Origin: Gentiana macrophylla
Lineage: Eukaryota > Streptophyta > Magnoliopsida > Gentianales > Gentianaceae
Reading direction: 5' to 3'
NCBI GenBank assembly: GCA_026214975.1
Contig: CM047805.1
Coordinates: forward strand, 189,109,620 to 189,173,619
DNA: 64,000 nucleotides
Below the pieces are notes generated by a model that was not told where the DNA came from, did not search any database, and worked only from the letters and a program-made list of their open reading frames with translations. This document shows positions 47,821 to 59,720 of this stretch, in pieces. Numbering within the stretch: the first letter of the stretch is position 1; the number at the start of each line of letters is the position of its first letter. The translations under genes were made by a program, and so were the position numbers.

Positions 47821-48556
47821 TGTTTGGTTTCGGGTTGGATTGTGGTTGAAAAAGTAAAATAAAATATAGTGAAATAGTGATTATAAAGTTGAAATTTTAT
47901 GTTGAAAATTGTGTAGTTGAAGAAATAATTGGTGAGATAAATTTTATGGGAAATTAGGGATAAGACACAATCAAATATTTTTTAAAGAATACGACAACTA
48001 CATATTTTTTATAGGAAGAAGGACAATCAGTATAATTTTATAAGCGAGAAGACAAACAAATGAATCCTTAAAAATCAAATGAATCTCCTGAATGAATTCA
48101 AAATCAGTGAATCTCCCAATGAATCTCAAATCATGAATTTTGATGATGAATCTCAAAATCAAATGAATTTCGACAATGAATTTTAAAATTAGTGAATTTA
48201 ATGATGAATTTCGGTAGTGAATTTAAACAATGAATTTCGAACACAAGTGAATTTCGACAGTGAATAAATAGTTTTGTCCTTTATGCAAAAGTTTCAAAAG
48301 ACTGTCCTTCTAGTCAATTGATGAAATATTTCTGTCCTTATCCCTCATTCCCCCTAAATTTTAATGAAATATTATATTGAAAAATTAATGGTTAAATAGT
48401 GTAGTGAGTGAATAAATTGAATTGATTAATATTATTTTATTTGTTGATGTTAAATGACTGATGAGGGAATTTATAATAAAATAATAGAATTAATAAAATA
48501 ATGATAAATAAGATAGTGGAGTGGTTTGGATCCAACCCACCCGAAACCAAACAAGG
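47821..48556. mobile_element. Outer MITE split by a nested element
   Basis: TGTTTGGTTTCGGGTTGGAT at the left and its near-perfect inverse (CCAACCCACCCGAAACCAAACA) at the right bound an AT-rich element of about 330 bases, plus the insertion at 47947-48354. No clear outer target duplication is seen. Confidence 0.7.
47947..48354. mobile_element. Mutator-like MITE, 408 bp, nested, 9-bp target duplication
   Basis: TAAATTTTA is repeated exactly at 47938-47946 and 48355-48363. The ends are inverted repeats (GGGAAATTAGGGATAAGAC against GTCCTTATCCCTCATTCCCC). The interior carries a degenerate tandem repeat of a GAATTTCGACAATGAAT-like unit. A 9-base duplication is characteristic of Mutator-type transposition. 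Confidence 0.85.
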
Positions 48557-49259
48557 CCTATAAGATCTCATTAAAGTGTGATTAGCATATTCGGTAAATT
48601 CGTTAATTATTTGTCTATGAATGAAACCCATTAAAAACACCCATGTACCACGTACTGATTTCAGTCGTTCATGAAAAGTCTTTTTTTTTGTTTTCGTTAA
48701 AAATTAATTTGTATAAACGAATTTCAAAATTTTCGGGATTCTTTTTTGATTGAATAATCCGTCGTTTTCTCATAGTATGCGATTAGTTTTCTTAGTTTTA
48801 AACCACAATAGTAGACTAACGCATCATTTAATGTAAATACAATTTTTCTAAAGAGGAAAACTAGGCCTAGGCTCAAGCCTGAGGACTCTTAAATTATTAT
48901 CCAAAAAGATTTAAACCTGAGACCGGATCTTAACTTTAGCCAATTGAGCTCTGTCTCATCGACATAAATTAAGGAAAAAAATCCACCATTCGGATTTCGG
49001 ACTTTTCAACCTTTAATCAGTAATTGCTATTGCATCCAATTCTAATTTTTCTAGCATAGGAAAGTAAGGGGAAAAAAAGGGAAGTGTTAAATATTATCAC
49101 AATTGGGGTGTTGAAAAAAGAAGGAAAAAAAGAAAGATATTATCACAATTCTACCGGCTTTTTATAACAGAGAATTCTACCATTTTTTATATAACGTATT
49201 TCTTAAACAATAAGCGTTCAATACTCGTATGTTTATTTATATATCCTCGTTTTTTTGGG
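48557..49259. other. Intergenic with one tRNA-like SINE candidate
   Basis: There is no gene. The SINE candidate at 48852-48965 is listed separately, and the rest is AT-rich. Confidence 0.5.
48852..48965 (-). mobile_element. Degenerate tRNA-derived SINE candidate
   Basis: On the minus strand AGAGCTCAATTGGCTAAA resembles a tRNA A box (48934-48953). TCTCAGGTTTAAATC resembles a B box (48908-48922), about 30 bases further on. No cloverleaf acceptor stem or clear target duplication is present. Confidence 0.4.
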
Positions 49260-49268
49260 TTTTCTAAT

Positions 49269-50232
49269 GGGGAAATTCGTTTTTTACCCTTTTTTTGAAA
49301 ATAAAAACGAAATCTACATCCTTCTAAATTCAAAAACCACTCATATCCCCCTCCTAAAAGTGGGTGAAATCGCCCAAAAATAGGAGAAACCTCCCATTTT
49401 TCGCCCATGTTTCACCCAAAAATAGGAGAAACCTCTCAAGTTCTTGCCGTGAGAGCCTCACTGGTAAGATGATGGCGACCTCACCCAGGTTTTGGACGTT
49501 TCTTCTTCCTCATTTGCAGATTTTTCAAGTTCCATTTCTTCTCCATAGCAAAAAAAAAAAATTGGGGAAGGATTGCAACGAATTTCAGTTTCCTCAAGCA
49601 TTGCTAATTCCTCAAGATGGGTTAGTTTCCGTGTAAAATTACTTAGCATGAATTCCTTGTTAAACCAAAGCAATGATAATATTTTAAAATTCGTCAGTGA
49701 TCTTCTTAAAAATTGTTTCTTTATGTTCTACTACACGTCTTATATCGTAATTAGTCCAATACAATGAGGATTCTTTGTGTAAGAAATTGCCAGTTTATTT
49801 AACAGTTAAAATTCTTCATTGTATGCAACTCATATTGCATAAATATGCAAGTAGGTTCCAAGAAACATAACAAGACTCTGATGAAGCTATCGATCTTAAA
49901 TTGAATGCATGTAATACGTATAAATAAAACTCGTATCCCATCTTAAATTGCAATCCTTCCCCAAAAAAAAATTTTGCTATGGAGAAGAAATGGAACTCGA
50001 AAAATCTGCAAATGAGGAAGAAGAAGCGTCCAAAACTGGGCGGGTCGCCATCTTCTTACTGCCCCACCATACGCGAAACTTTAGGTTTCTTTATTTTGGC
50101 TAAAAATGGGAGGTTTCTCCTATTTTAGGCGATTTCACCCACTTTTAGGCGGGGGATAGGAGTAGTTTTTGAATTTAGAAGGGTGTAGATTTCGTTTTTA
50201 TTTTTTAAAAAGGGTAAAAAACGAATTTCCCC
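49269..50232. mobile_element. Foldback (long-TIR Mutator-like) element, 964 bp
   Basis: Arms of about 310 bases are inverted copies of each other, starting GGGGAAATTCG and ending CGAATTTCCCC, around a middle of about 370 bases. Flanks are TTTTCTAAT (49260-49268) and TTTTTTAAT (50233-50241), a 9-base duplication with one change. Parts of the arms look like gene-derived sequence (CGCCATCTTCTTAC, GAAGAAGAAGCG), so captured host DNA is possible. Confidence 0.85.
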
Positions 50233-50241
50233 TTTTTTAAT

Positions 50242-51135
50242 CATATTTTCTAATAAATAAGATATTATTCCGTTTGTTTTGGGGATGAAGTTTATTTTGG
50301 AGGTTTTTTGTATGCTAGTGGATAAAGAAATGATTGGTGAGAGAAATTAAAATAAAGTAGTATAATGAATAAAATAATGGTAAAAAAAAAGTAATAAAGT
50401 AGATAAAGTGAAATGGTGAAAGATAATTTAATTTTTTTTATTTGTAGTTGAAATAATGATTGATGAGAGAATTGAAAGAAATAATTGATTAAGTAATATA
50501 AAAGAATTTAAAAAAAAAACTCCAACGAAAACAAACGCAAGCATATATGAGTAGCACTTAGTGCATCGGCCTAGTGGTTAATTAGACAAGAAGACCAATG
50601 TTCGAGTCACGTAGGGAAAAATATGTGTGTGTAAAATCTTTCGGTATCCGTAAAAAAAGAATATTATATGAGTATGGTGAGTAGCAGATACATTGGTTAA
50701 AGGAAAACCAGTCTTAAATATAAATTAATTTGCATACGATGCAATACACTCCTGACTCCACTAAAAGCAAGTTGTTGTAGTCATGAGACAAATTGTTTTG
50801 GCGAATATTTTCAGTTGATCTACATCTTACCTAACCCCCGCAGCCGCAGGCAGCAGTCCTGCTATTTTTATTTATTTACTTATTTTTGTTTTGAAAACTG
50901 AAGGAGGACTGATATTTTGACTAGAAAAAAAAAAAACACAAATGACACACGGTCTTCCCACGTAACCATGAGTATCCACCGTTGGATGAATACACCCATT
51001 GCATGATCCAGATTTATCCTCTCAACCAAACCCCTGCTTTTGGTGATTTGCCTACCTCCACGACTCCCCTGCACCTTTGTCATCATCTTTTACTTATATA
51101 CATACATTATTATATATTATCTTCTTATATCTATA
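50242..51135. other. Intergenic, with a SINE at 50554-50664
   Basis: AT-rich DNA without a supported gene lies around the SINE. Confidence 0.5.
50554..50664 (+). mobile_element. tRNA-derived SINE with 10-bp target duplication
   Basis: TATATGAGTA is repeated exactly at 50544-50553 and 50665-50674. Between them are a tRNA-like A box (CGGCCTAGTGGTTA), a B box (TGTTCGAGTCAC) and an A-rich tail. These are the features of a plant SINE transcribed by RNA polymerase III and mobilised by LINE enzymes. It is not a functional tRNA, as no acceptor stem forms. Confidence 0.85.
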
Positions 51136-52142
51136 ACTAGTTAACGTGGTAGCCACAGTAAGCACTGCGCGCCCAACATAAATCGTTACTAACGATAATA
51201 TCAAAGAATAAATCTCCAACGTGAAATAAATCAAGTAAAACTAAACCGTAATAAATTCAGACAAGACAAAGAGATCGAGAGAAATATATCACATTTTCTC
51301 CAAGATGTAGCTCTTTCTTAGAGACGTGAAGATTGTGAATCACCTCTCTTCCAAATTTTATCGGTAGTTTCCATCTACAAAATAAACTACAATATGATGT
51401 ATCGGAGAACAATGTCATAAAAGTCGATCACTTTAAACCTTCAATTTACGCTATGAAACATTATAAAAAAACAATAAGCGGACCATAACTACACTGGTAA
51501 ATCTCCCGACGCCTTAGCTTTCGGATCATTAATATGCTTGAAAATGTGTTTAACTCATTTTCTATACGATATTTCTCTTCTTATCATTAATGAATACGTC
51601 GTTGATCGATCTCGTGTTCATTCATATGGTAGAAAAACGTGTCAAAACGGGTCAAGAATATAAAAAGTAATTTGGTATTCCAACGTCAATTTTAGTAGAC
51701 GTTAAGATCACAAAATGGCGCTCGGTTCCACCGACGCGTTATATTGTTCAAAATAATAAAATATTTAATGTGGTGTCCACACGGTTTTATTCAATTGTTG
51801 TGTCGAAATCGAAAATTTTCGGTTGATTGAAATTTAAAACTGAATCCGCACTGTCAGTTGGAGGTACTACAAATGAACCGTATCGAAATATACACTTTGT
51901 TGTGTATAATATTCAATTATTGTGTCGAAATCGAATCGAGAAATCGAAAATTTTCGGTTGATTGAATTTTAAAGCCTCTTTCGGTTTATATATAAAGATA
52001 ACCGAAATTTCATTTTTTACCGGGAAAAAATATTAGGTGCCACGTGCCAGCCCAAAAGGCTGCCACGTGGCCTCTTGTGGGCAAAGTGTCTTAGCACTTA
52101 ATAAATATAAGAAAATGCTATGATAAAATGCTAAGAAGCCGG

Positions 52143-53910
52143 TGTTTTAGGACATCTTATTATATGCATGTATTCTAAGTATTATTATATGCATGTGTCT
52201 TATAATTAAGACACTCACCAAAACCCTAAGATCTCGTTTATGTAATCACATAACTTCAAATGCAGTATGGCTATACACAAGAGGATTGAGTTAGTGAGAT
52301 GTACTTAAAATTAACTTAGTCCGTAGCGCTTATTAATCTGAGTGCGGGTCTCATGATTAATTTGCTATTAATGTGCCTGAGAACACTTTACGGTGTGATG
52401 GCTTTATCCGGACTGCCGGTAATAGGTACCTAGTGGGGCATTTATATATAATGATAATCATATAAAATTTGGACCGATTTGATTTGAGTTCTTGATATAA
52501 TTCCGTAATCGAAAGTCTTATCGAATCACAAGATGATCATATATTGATTAATCTCAATCTCGAGGTGATCACGCATAACCGCTTAGACTATGGTAGAGTT
52601 TGATGTGTTAGTAAGGATCACTTCGCAGTATGTGGTCCAACACTTCTCGTTGGCTCTATTCTCGATGAGTGAGTAGTCCGTGCTATCACGAATATGGAAT
52701 CCATTCCTTCCTCGGAAGTAGGCGATGCCGCTCTTTATTTGTTAATCCTAAACCGATCGATGGCGCCAGCTTCATATTATATTAGTTATGAACTAATTGA
52801 TCACTAGGGGGTTGATGGTAAATAATGATAAGATGTTTCGGGAAGGTTTACGGAGATATCCCGAATCGAAACGAATAACGATCTATGGAGGATTTATCCG
52901 TATGTAATGATTATATCATTGACGCTTATCAACTCATAAATGAGTATAAGTTATCTATATTCGGCGAGTTCGAGTTTGGGTTTATGGTGGTGTAATCCCG
53001 GAATTAATAGATCGAATATTATTGTTCGTCCGCGCGAATAATTTTATTTAATTTATTGTCGCTCATCGAATATTGGTCCATGGTCCCCGACGTGGCTCCT
53101 AACATGCATATGTTTTCTCGTCGTTTCACCTCAATTATAATTATATAGTTGGATTGACTATTTAATTGATATGTGGATTAATTGTTTAGTTGGACTAGAT
53201 AATTAAATACATGAAAAGAAAATTTTATGGACTCGGCCCAAAGTGATTAAAAATGCGTGTGACCTAATTTTGTATTAGGGTGGCGATATTTTATATATTA
53301 TTTATTGGAAAATTAGTTTTCTTGATAAATAATAAGACATGTGATTAAATTATTTATTTTTTAAATGATTTAAGGAAAAAAAATCTTTTGTATATCCTAA
53401 TTAATTTAGGAATATTCTAGATTTATCTTTCTAAGGAAAATGATTAATTTGATTGATTTTGTATTAATTAATTAAATCCTTAGAGGATAAGGATTACTCT
53501 CCTACATAAAAATAGTTCTCCCAAGCCTTTGATTATATATCACATACACGACTTTGTGGGAGTATTATAGCTTAGTATTTTCGGCTATAATACTAAGGGT
53601 TTGAGTTTTAGAAAACTTCGGGTTTTTCTAAGGTAGCATACTGAGGAGGTCCGGCGACTTGAAACACCATCCACGTGGTGTTGCTTGGAAACACACGTTG
53701 GAAGACTGTGGCTTCTCATCTCAATACTTGGATCTTGGATCTTGGATCTCGGATTGTTCTTGGTGTTTATTCACAATAAACAGGTAAGCAATCTAAACTC
53801 CCTCGTAGGTTTAGATCTATTGTATTTATGTATTTTGGTTGACTAGATCTAGATCTTGTGCTTTCCGCTGCGTAATCGGGTGTATCTTTGATCCATCCGG
53901 CGATATTACA
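52143..53910 (+). mobile_element. Copia-type LTR, nearly full length, probably solo
   Basis: It matches the LTR at 44776-45600 in direct orientation and extends about 960 bases further, to CTTTCCGCTGCGTAATCGGG and ATATTACA, the usual end zone of Copia LTRs. The first part of the LTR appears shortened. No purine tract or primer site lies next to it, so it is called solo, although no target duplication was found. Confidence 0.65.
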
Positions 53911-55404
53911 TCCTATAGTTGCCACGTCGCATTCTTAGCTTGACATGTGACAATTTTTTATTTTTTTTTATTTTTTTTAAAACAACAGATATATTTTTTT
54001 CCCTTCGATAAAAAACCGGAATTTCGGTTAGCGTTATATAGAAACCGATTTTTTTTAATTCTCCGTTACATAAACCGAACCAAAGTGTATATTTCGCTAC
54101 GGTTTAATTTTATTACCTCTAACAGATAGTACGGTTTTAGTTTTAAGTTTCAATCAACTGAAAATTTTCGATTCGATTTCGGCACAACAATTGAACAAAA
54201 TCGTGTACTTTTTTTTATCAAACATGTACTGTTAGTAGTTTGTGCAAAAAAGAGAAGAAAAAAAGACTGACTGATTTAAAGTTCTACTGTGCAGTGTACG
54301 ATGGAATATTAGTAAAGTCTAGCTATAGAATACAACAAAAAAATTACGGCAACAAAATATCTTATATGCTAAGAAGGTGTGCCCACATGTTGCCACGTGG
54401 CCACTTCTTAGCTTGACATGTGGCATTTTTTTTCCTTTCGGTAAAAACTGGAATTTCGGTTAGCGTTATATAGAAACCGGTTTTTTTTTTAAATTCTCCG
54501 TTACATAAACCGAACCAAAGTGTATATTTTGATACGGTTCAATTTTATTGCCTCCACAGAGATAAGATGCTGATTTAGTTTTAAGTTTCAATCAACTGAA
54601 AATTTTCAATTCGATTTTCGGCACAACAATTGAATAACTTTTTTAATCAAACGTGTAACGTTAGTAGCTTGTGCAGAAAAGGGAAGGAAAAAAAAAGACT
54701 AACAAATTTGAAGTTCTCCTGTGTAGTGTACGATAGAATATTAGTCAAGTTTAGCTATAAAATACAACGACAACAAAATTAGGGCAAACAAATAAAACCG
54801 GAAATTCAGTTAGCGTTATATAGAAACCGGTTTTTTTTTCGATTCTCCGTTACATAAAAGAAGCTAAGGAGGTGTTACAACAAGAGGCCACGTGGCATCC
54901 TCCTTGGCTGACACATGACGTGTACCGTTAATAGTTTGTGCAGAAAAGGGAAAAAAAAAGGGAAGACCAACGGATTTGAAGTTCTACTGTGTAGTGTACG
55001 ATGGAATATGAGCTAAGTTTAGCTATAAAATACATCAAGGTTTTTTTTTAATCAAACGTGTACTGTTAGTAGTTTGTGCAAAAAATGGAGAAAAAAAAGG
55101 AAAGACCGACGGATTTGAAGTTCTACTGTGTAGTGTAAGATGAAAGATGATCCAAGTTTAGCTATAAAATACATCAACATGTGTATTTTTTTTTTCTTTA
55201 TCAAACATGTACCGTTAGTAGTTTGTGCATAAAAGAGGGAAAAAATGAAAGACCGACGGATTTGAAGTTGTACAGTGTAGTGTACGATGGAAGATGAACC
55301 AAGTTTAGCTAAATACATCATCGCGTGTAGCTATAAGAAGGGCCAAGTTTAGCTATAAAATACAAAAAAAAAATATGGCCAAACAAATATCCGCGCCAAG
55401 AAGG
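53911..55404. repeat. Tandem and partial units in the middle of the large inverted repeat
   Basis: Units of up to about 430 bases repeat, with progressive truncation to about 130 bases. Each carries part of CCGGTTTTTT, CCGTTACATAAACCGAAC, TTTCAATCAACTGAAAATTT, GCACAACAATTGAA, TTTGAAGTTCTACTGTGTAG and TTTAGCTATAAAATACA. The small minus-strand frames here are the repeats read as protein. Confidence 0.75.
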
Positions 55405-56984
55405 TGTGCCTACATGTGGCCACGTGGACACCACATTAAATGTTTTTATTATTTTAAACAACATAACATCGGTGGAAGTGTGGAACCGACGGCCGTTTGC
55501 AGTACGAGCGTCACTAAAATTGACGTGGAATACCAAATCACTTTTTGACACGTGTTTTTTTTCACCACATGAATGAATATGAGATCAATGACGTATTCAT
55601 TAATGATAAGAAAGAGAAATGTCGTATAGAAAATAAGTGAAACACATTTTCAAGCATATTAATTATCTAGAATCTAATATGTCCCGGGAGATTTGATCGT
55701 GTAGTTTGTTGAAATAGTATCCCGTGAGATTTCTACTATTTCTTTATGTTTATATATATATTAAATGATTTTTCTGTTGTCATATATTTATTCTTTTAAA
55801 AAACCAATTATGAATTGTTATATGACAACGTCCTTAGTATTAAACTGTGATAGAAAAACCATGATAAACGATTATGGTTGATGGGATCTCTAATCACTTT
55901 AATAAGTTTGATACTTAAATGTCTCTAGCCTGATGTACTGTTAAACATGGCATTGATGTACAAACATGCTAGCATGTATTAGATGTCTTCTGTCTTGAAG
56001 GGAAGGGATGGATCTCGTCTATCGAAGTGTAGAGACACTTGGACTGTACGTGGACGTGTATTAGAGAATGCGTACATTAGACTAACACACTTACACTGTT
56101 ACGTGTCACACTATGTGACGGTTGTGTATTATCCTTAGGACCAGAGTCTACATGGCATCACGGTGTGGATTGTCACGCTTTGACGTTATTGAGGTTTCCC
56201 CTAGCCACGGGGCGATCATGCGGTAGTAATTGGGTGTGATACTGAAGCATGCAGAGTATACATGTTTGGTCGTCCGGAAATCGCGTACCCTATAAGTAGG
56301 GGTGAATATCCGAAAGGCATTTCTTATAAGGAATGTCTTACTCTCATGAATCTTTACAAAGTAGGAGTAAATGAGTTACTTCGAGATAGCATGATATCCG
56401 GATTATAAGATACGGTCGTTGATGTTTGACACTCGACGTACGACCGTATGGATATTATTACAGCGATATGATTCTATTTACACGGTAACTGTTTCACATG
56501 AAAAGTAGTAGTCATTGTATTTGAATCTTTCGATGATTGTGGATCACAGTGTGTTGCTAGACGTTATCCCGTGATCGTTAGGCATGAAGGGCATTTTCGT
56601 AATTTGCACTAGGTGTCTATGACCAGCATATTCAGAAGCCTATCGGGTCACATACATAAAAACATCTAGCCGGATTAAAATGTGGTTATAGTTGATGACC
56701 ACATAATGAAAGAATTTATCTCGTACTATAAATATTATCGTGGTAAATTAATGTGGTAGTGTTTATTTATTATGAATAAATTAAATACTACAAGATATTA
56801 ATAGTATTATATTAATTAAAGAATATTCCGGATGCCAATTAATTTGGATAAGGGGCGCAGGTTTCTTGTGTATAATATACACTTGGATTGTGCAATTTAA
56901 TTACTAGTATTACCAAATATTAATATAAGATATTAATGTATATATAATAGGGTCAATTATTTAAAAGGATTGATTTTCAACTTA

Positions 56985-58650
56985 TTAGGGGTAATAGGAC
57001 ACTTCGAAATCTTATTTAGTTATAAGGACATTATAATTTTAAGAAGGAAACTAATATAGTTATAAGAACATTCTAATTTCAAGTGGATAAATAGGAAGAA
57101 GGAAAAAAAATCGTTCAAAGTAATAAAAAAACAAAAAAAAAAACATAACAAAACAAAAAAAAACTTAGTGTGTGCATGGGTTTTTTTTTTTAATTTTATT
57201 TTATTTATAATTCACCATATTTCTAAAGGTCATATATTTTGATCTAAAACTCGGATCATCATAATTTTTTCACTAAAATTCATATTTTTTTCGTCTTCTT
57301 TATTCTAAAATCAAATTTGATATTTTTCCAAATAAATTTCATAAAATCAATTTTTTTCTTCATAAAAATCGACGTGACGTATTGATCACCGTCATGCATT
57401 GACCACCTACCCGGATGCATTGGCCACCGGGATCCATTAACCACCCTGATGCATTCACCTCCGCGATTCATTGGCTACCATGATGTATTGACCGCCGCGA
57501 TCCATTGACAACCTTGATCAGTGACATCTCATTGTAGCGATTTATGCAATGACGTCTTATTGTAGCGATTTATGCAGTGACTTCTTATTGTAGCGATCTA
57601 TGCAGTGATGTCTTATTGTATCAAATTATGCAGTGACGTGTTATTGTAACGATTTATGCAGTGACGTGTTATTGTAACAATTTATGCATACCTTTGGTTG
57701 TAAAAATATGCATTTAAACCAAAAACAAAAAAACAAAAGAAATACAATTCTTTTACAAAGTTATCGAAAATTTAAACCAACACTAATCAAATAAACCAAC
57801 ATCAATCAAATATTTAAAGATAACAAAGAAATAAAGTTACTTTACAAAGTTATCAAATGTGTGTATCAAGTTGTATATGCGGTGACATCAATATCATTGC
57901 ATCGCTTATCTAATTGTAAATACGAATCATCAATGTCATCGCTTTGAGACATCAATGTCATCGCAAAAAGTCATCAATGTCCTGCGTCGAGACATCAATG
58001 TCACCGCGTAAGTCGCCAATGTCACTGCGTAAGTCGCCAATGTCACTGCGATAAAACCTAACAATCTGCATCGATCACTCATCTTGTTTTGCATTTCTCC
58101 AAATGTGGAGCTTTTAATATGGATAAAGTACCAAGTTTGGTGAAACTACAAAGACTCTTCATTATGACTCTTGTAATGACCACACGTTGTTTGTGCCCTC
58201 CTGATAATTAGATTCATTGTGGAATCCCTCAATTCTTTAACACGATCTTGAATCATTTGACGATCTTGTTTAGCTTAATGTCTCTGCATCATTCATCAAT
58301 GTCACCGCATCGGACATCAATGTCCTCAGATCGTATATCATCAATGTCCATGCATCAAACATCAATGTCACTGTATAAGTCATCAATGTCCTTGTATCAG
58401 ACATCAATGTCACTGCATAAGTCATCAATGTCACTGCTTCAGACATCAACGTCATTACATAAGTCATCAATGTCACTGCTTCAGACATCATGTCACTGCA
58501 TCTAAAATAAAAAAAATAAAAAATAAATTTTTTTTTCTTCCAGCGCTTCATCTTTTTTTTTCTTCTTCCTTCATTTTTCTTCTTTATCCACTTGAAATTA
58601 GAATGTCCTTATAACTAAATAAGATTTCGGAGTGTCCTAAATGATCATTA
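56985..58650. mobile_element. Inverted-repeat element packed with minisatellites, nested in the solo LTR
   Basis: The ends are inverted copies: AGGACACTTCGAAATCTTAT ... AGTTATAAGGACAT on the left against ATGTCCTTATAACTAAATAA and GATTTCGGAGTGTCCT on the right. The left end has a partial second copy. The interior carries in turn the module seen at 6.3 kb, a GATGCATTGACCACC repeat (57360-57510), a GTGACGTCTTATTGTAGCG repeat (57530-57690) and a CATCAATGTCACTGC repeat (57880-58500). No target duplication was recognised. Confidence 0.65.
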
Positions 58651-58744
58651 ATTCTCTAACGACGGCCTTATAACTAATTTGCACTATATAATATATATGA
58701 ATGTGCGTGTGCTGTACATTGGATGTACATGTGCACAATTTCAT

Positions 58745-58745
<1 letters not shown>

Positions 58746-58783
<38 letters not shown>

Positions 58784-58786
58784 ATA
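58746..58786. repeat. Microsatellite (TA)n(TG)n
   Basis: About nine TA units are followed by about ten TG units. This is simple sequence within the solo LTR. Confidence 0.95.
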
Positions 58787-59720
58787 AACTGATTTATGGT
58801 AATAAGATAAAGATAGTCAATATAAGATATTGACAATATCTTGGAAATATTTAATATGAGATATTAAATTAAATAAGATAAATCAATCAAATATATTTTC
58901 CTTATTTTATTAGGAAAATATTTTCTTTCTTCTCAATCTATTGGGAAGCTAATCTCAATCAGTTTGGGAGACACATGGGGCTCCCACCCTCTATATAATA
59001 GAAGGGTTGGCTAGCACTTTTGTACATCACAATTCCAAGAGACTAATAGTTTCTTGTGAAAAATAGAGAGTTTCTTAGAGAGAGATTTGAGAGAGAGAAA
59101 ATGTCGGTCTAGCAACCGAGTTTTTCTGGTAGCAATCCATGATGGGATTCCGGCGGGCTGTTCATGTGGATCACCGGTAGAGGCCGAACGCTTGGGCGGC
59201 TCCGTGCACCACTACTCTCCTTAGACAGTCAAAGCGTCGATCTTTTAGATCAACCAAGGTAACCACCGTCTACTAGCTTATTTGTTTATTGCTTAATCGA
59301 AGTCGATCCTGGTCAAAGGAAATAAAATTTCGAATTCCGCTGCGTTTCCGCGTAGATTTCCTAACATAGTTATGGTCCGTTTATTGTTTTTCTATAATGT
59401 TTCATTACGTAAAGTCGAAGCTAAAGGGATCGACTTTATGACATTGCTTTCCGATACGTCATATTGTGGTTTATTTTGTAGGTGAAAAATCCTGATAGGG
59501 CTGGAAGAGAAGTGATTCACAATCTTCACATCTTTAGGAAAGAGCTACCTCTTGCAGAGAATGTGATATGTTTATGTTGCTCTCTTTGTCTTGTGCCTTG
59601 AATTTGTTACGGTTTAAGCTTACGCGATTTATTTCACGTTGGGGATATATTCTTTGATATTATCGTTGGTAACGATTTATGTTGGGCCCGCCGTGCCTTG
59701 CACGACTCACGTTCACTAGT

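Larger units (their letters stand above)
55707..59366 (+). mobile_element. Solo Copia LTR with TAGTT target duplication, itself interrupted
   Basis: TAGTT is repeated at 55702-55706 and 59367-59371. The LTR starts TGTTGAAATAG and ends TTTCCTAACA, with the CCGCTGCGTTTCCGC zone shortly before the end. The opposite arm of the large inverted repeat preserves the uninterrupted site (GTGTAGTTATGGTCCG on its complementary strand), which confirms both boundaries. About 1.65 kb near 56985-58650 is a later insertion, so the LTR proper is about 2 kb. Confidence 0.88.
51136..59720. mobile_element. Very large inverted-repeat element containing other insertions
   Basis: The left arm (about 51136-51790) is the reverse complement of two pieces on the right (55405-55706 and 59372-59720) that are contiguous once the solo LTR at 55707-59366 is removed. 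Both ends start ACTAGT(T/G)AACGTG. The middle holds a Copia LTR and tandem units with CCACGTGG and CCGTTACATAAACCGAAC. The driver family was not identified. No flanking duplication could be read in the AT-rich flanks. Confidence 0.75.

Noticed and set aside
50554..50664. Functional tRNA gene
   Set aside because: A and B boxes are present, but no acceptor or anticodon stem forms, and target duplications show a SINE.
55052..55551. Minus-strand frames repeating A-K-L-G-S-S
   Set aside because: The same tandem DNA unit is translated repeatedly, with no independent coding evidence.
58248..58551. Overlapping frames on both strands rich in Ser/Met or Thr/Met
   Set aside because: They are the CATCAATGTCACTGC minisatellite read as protein.
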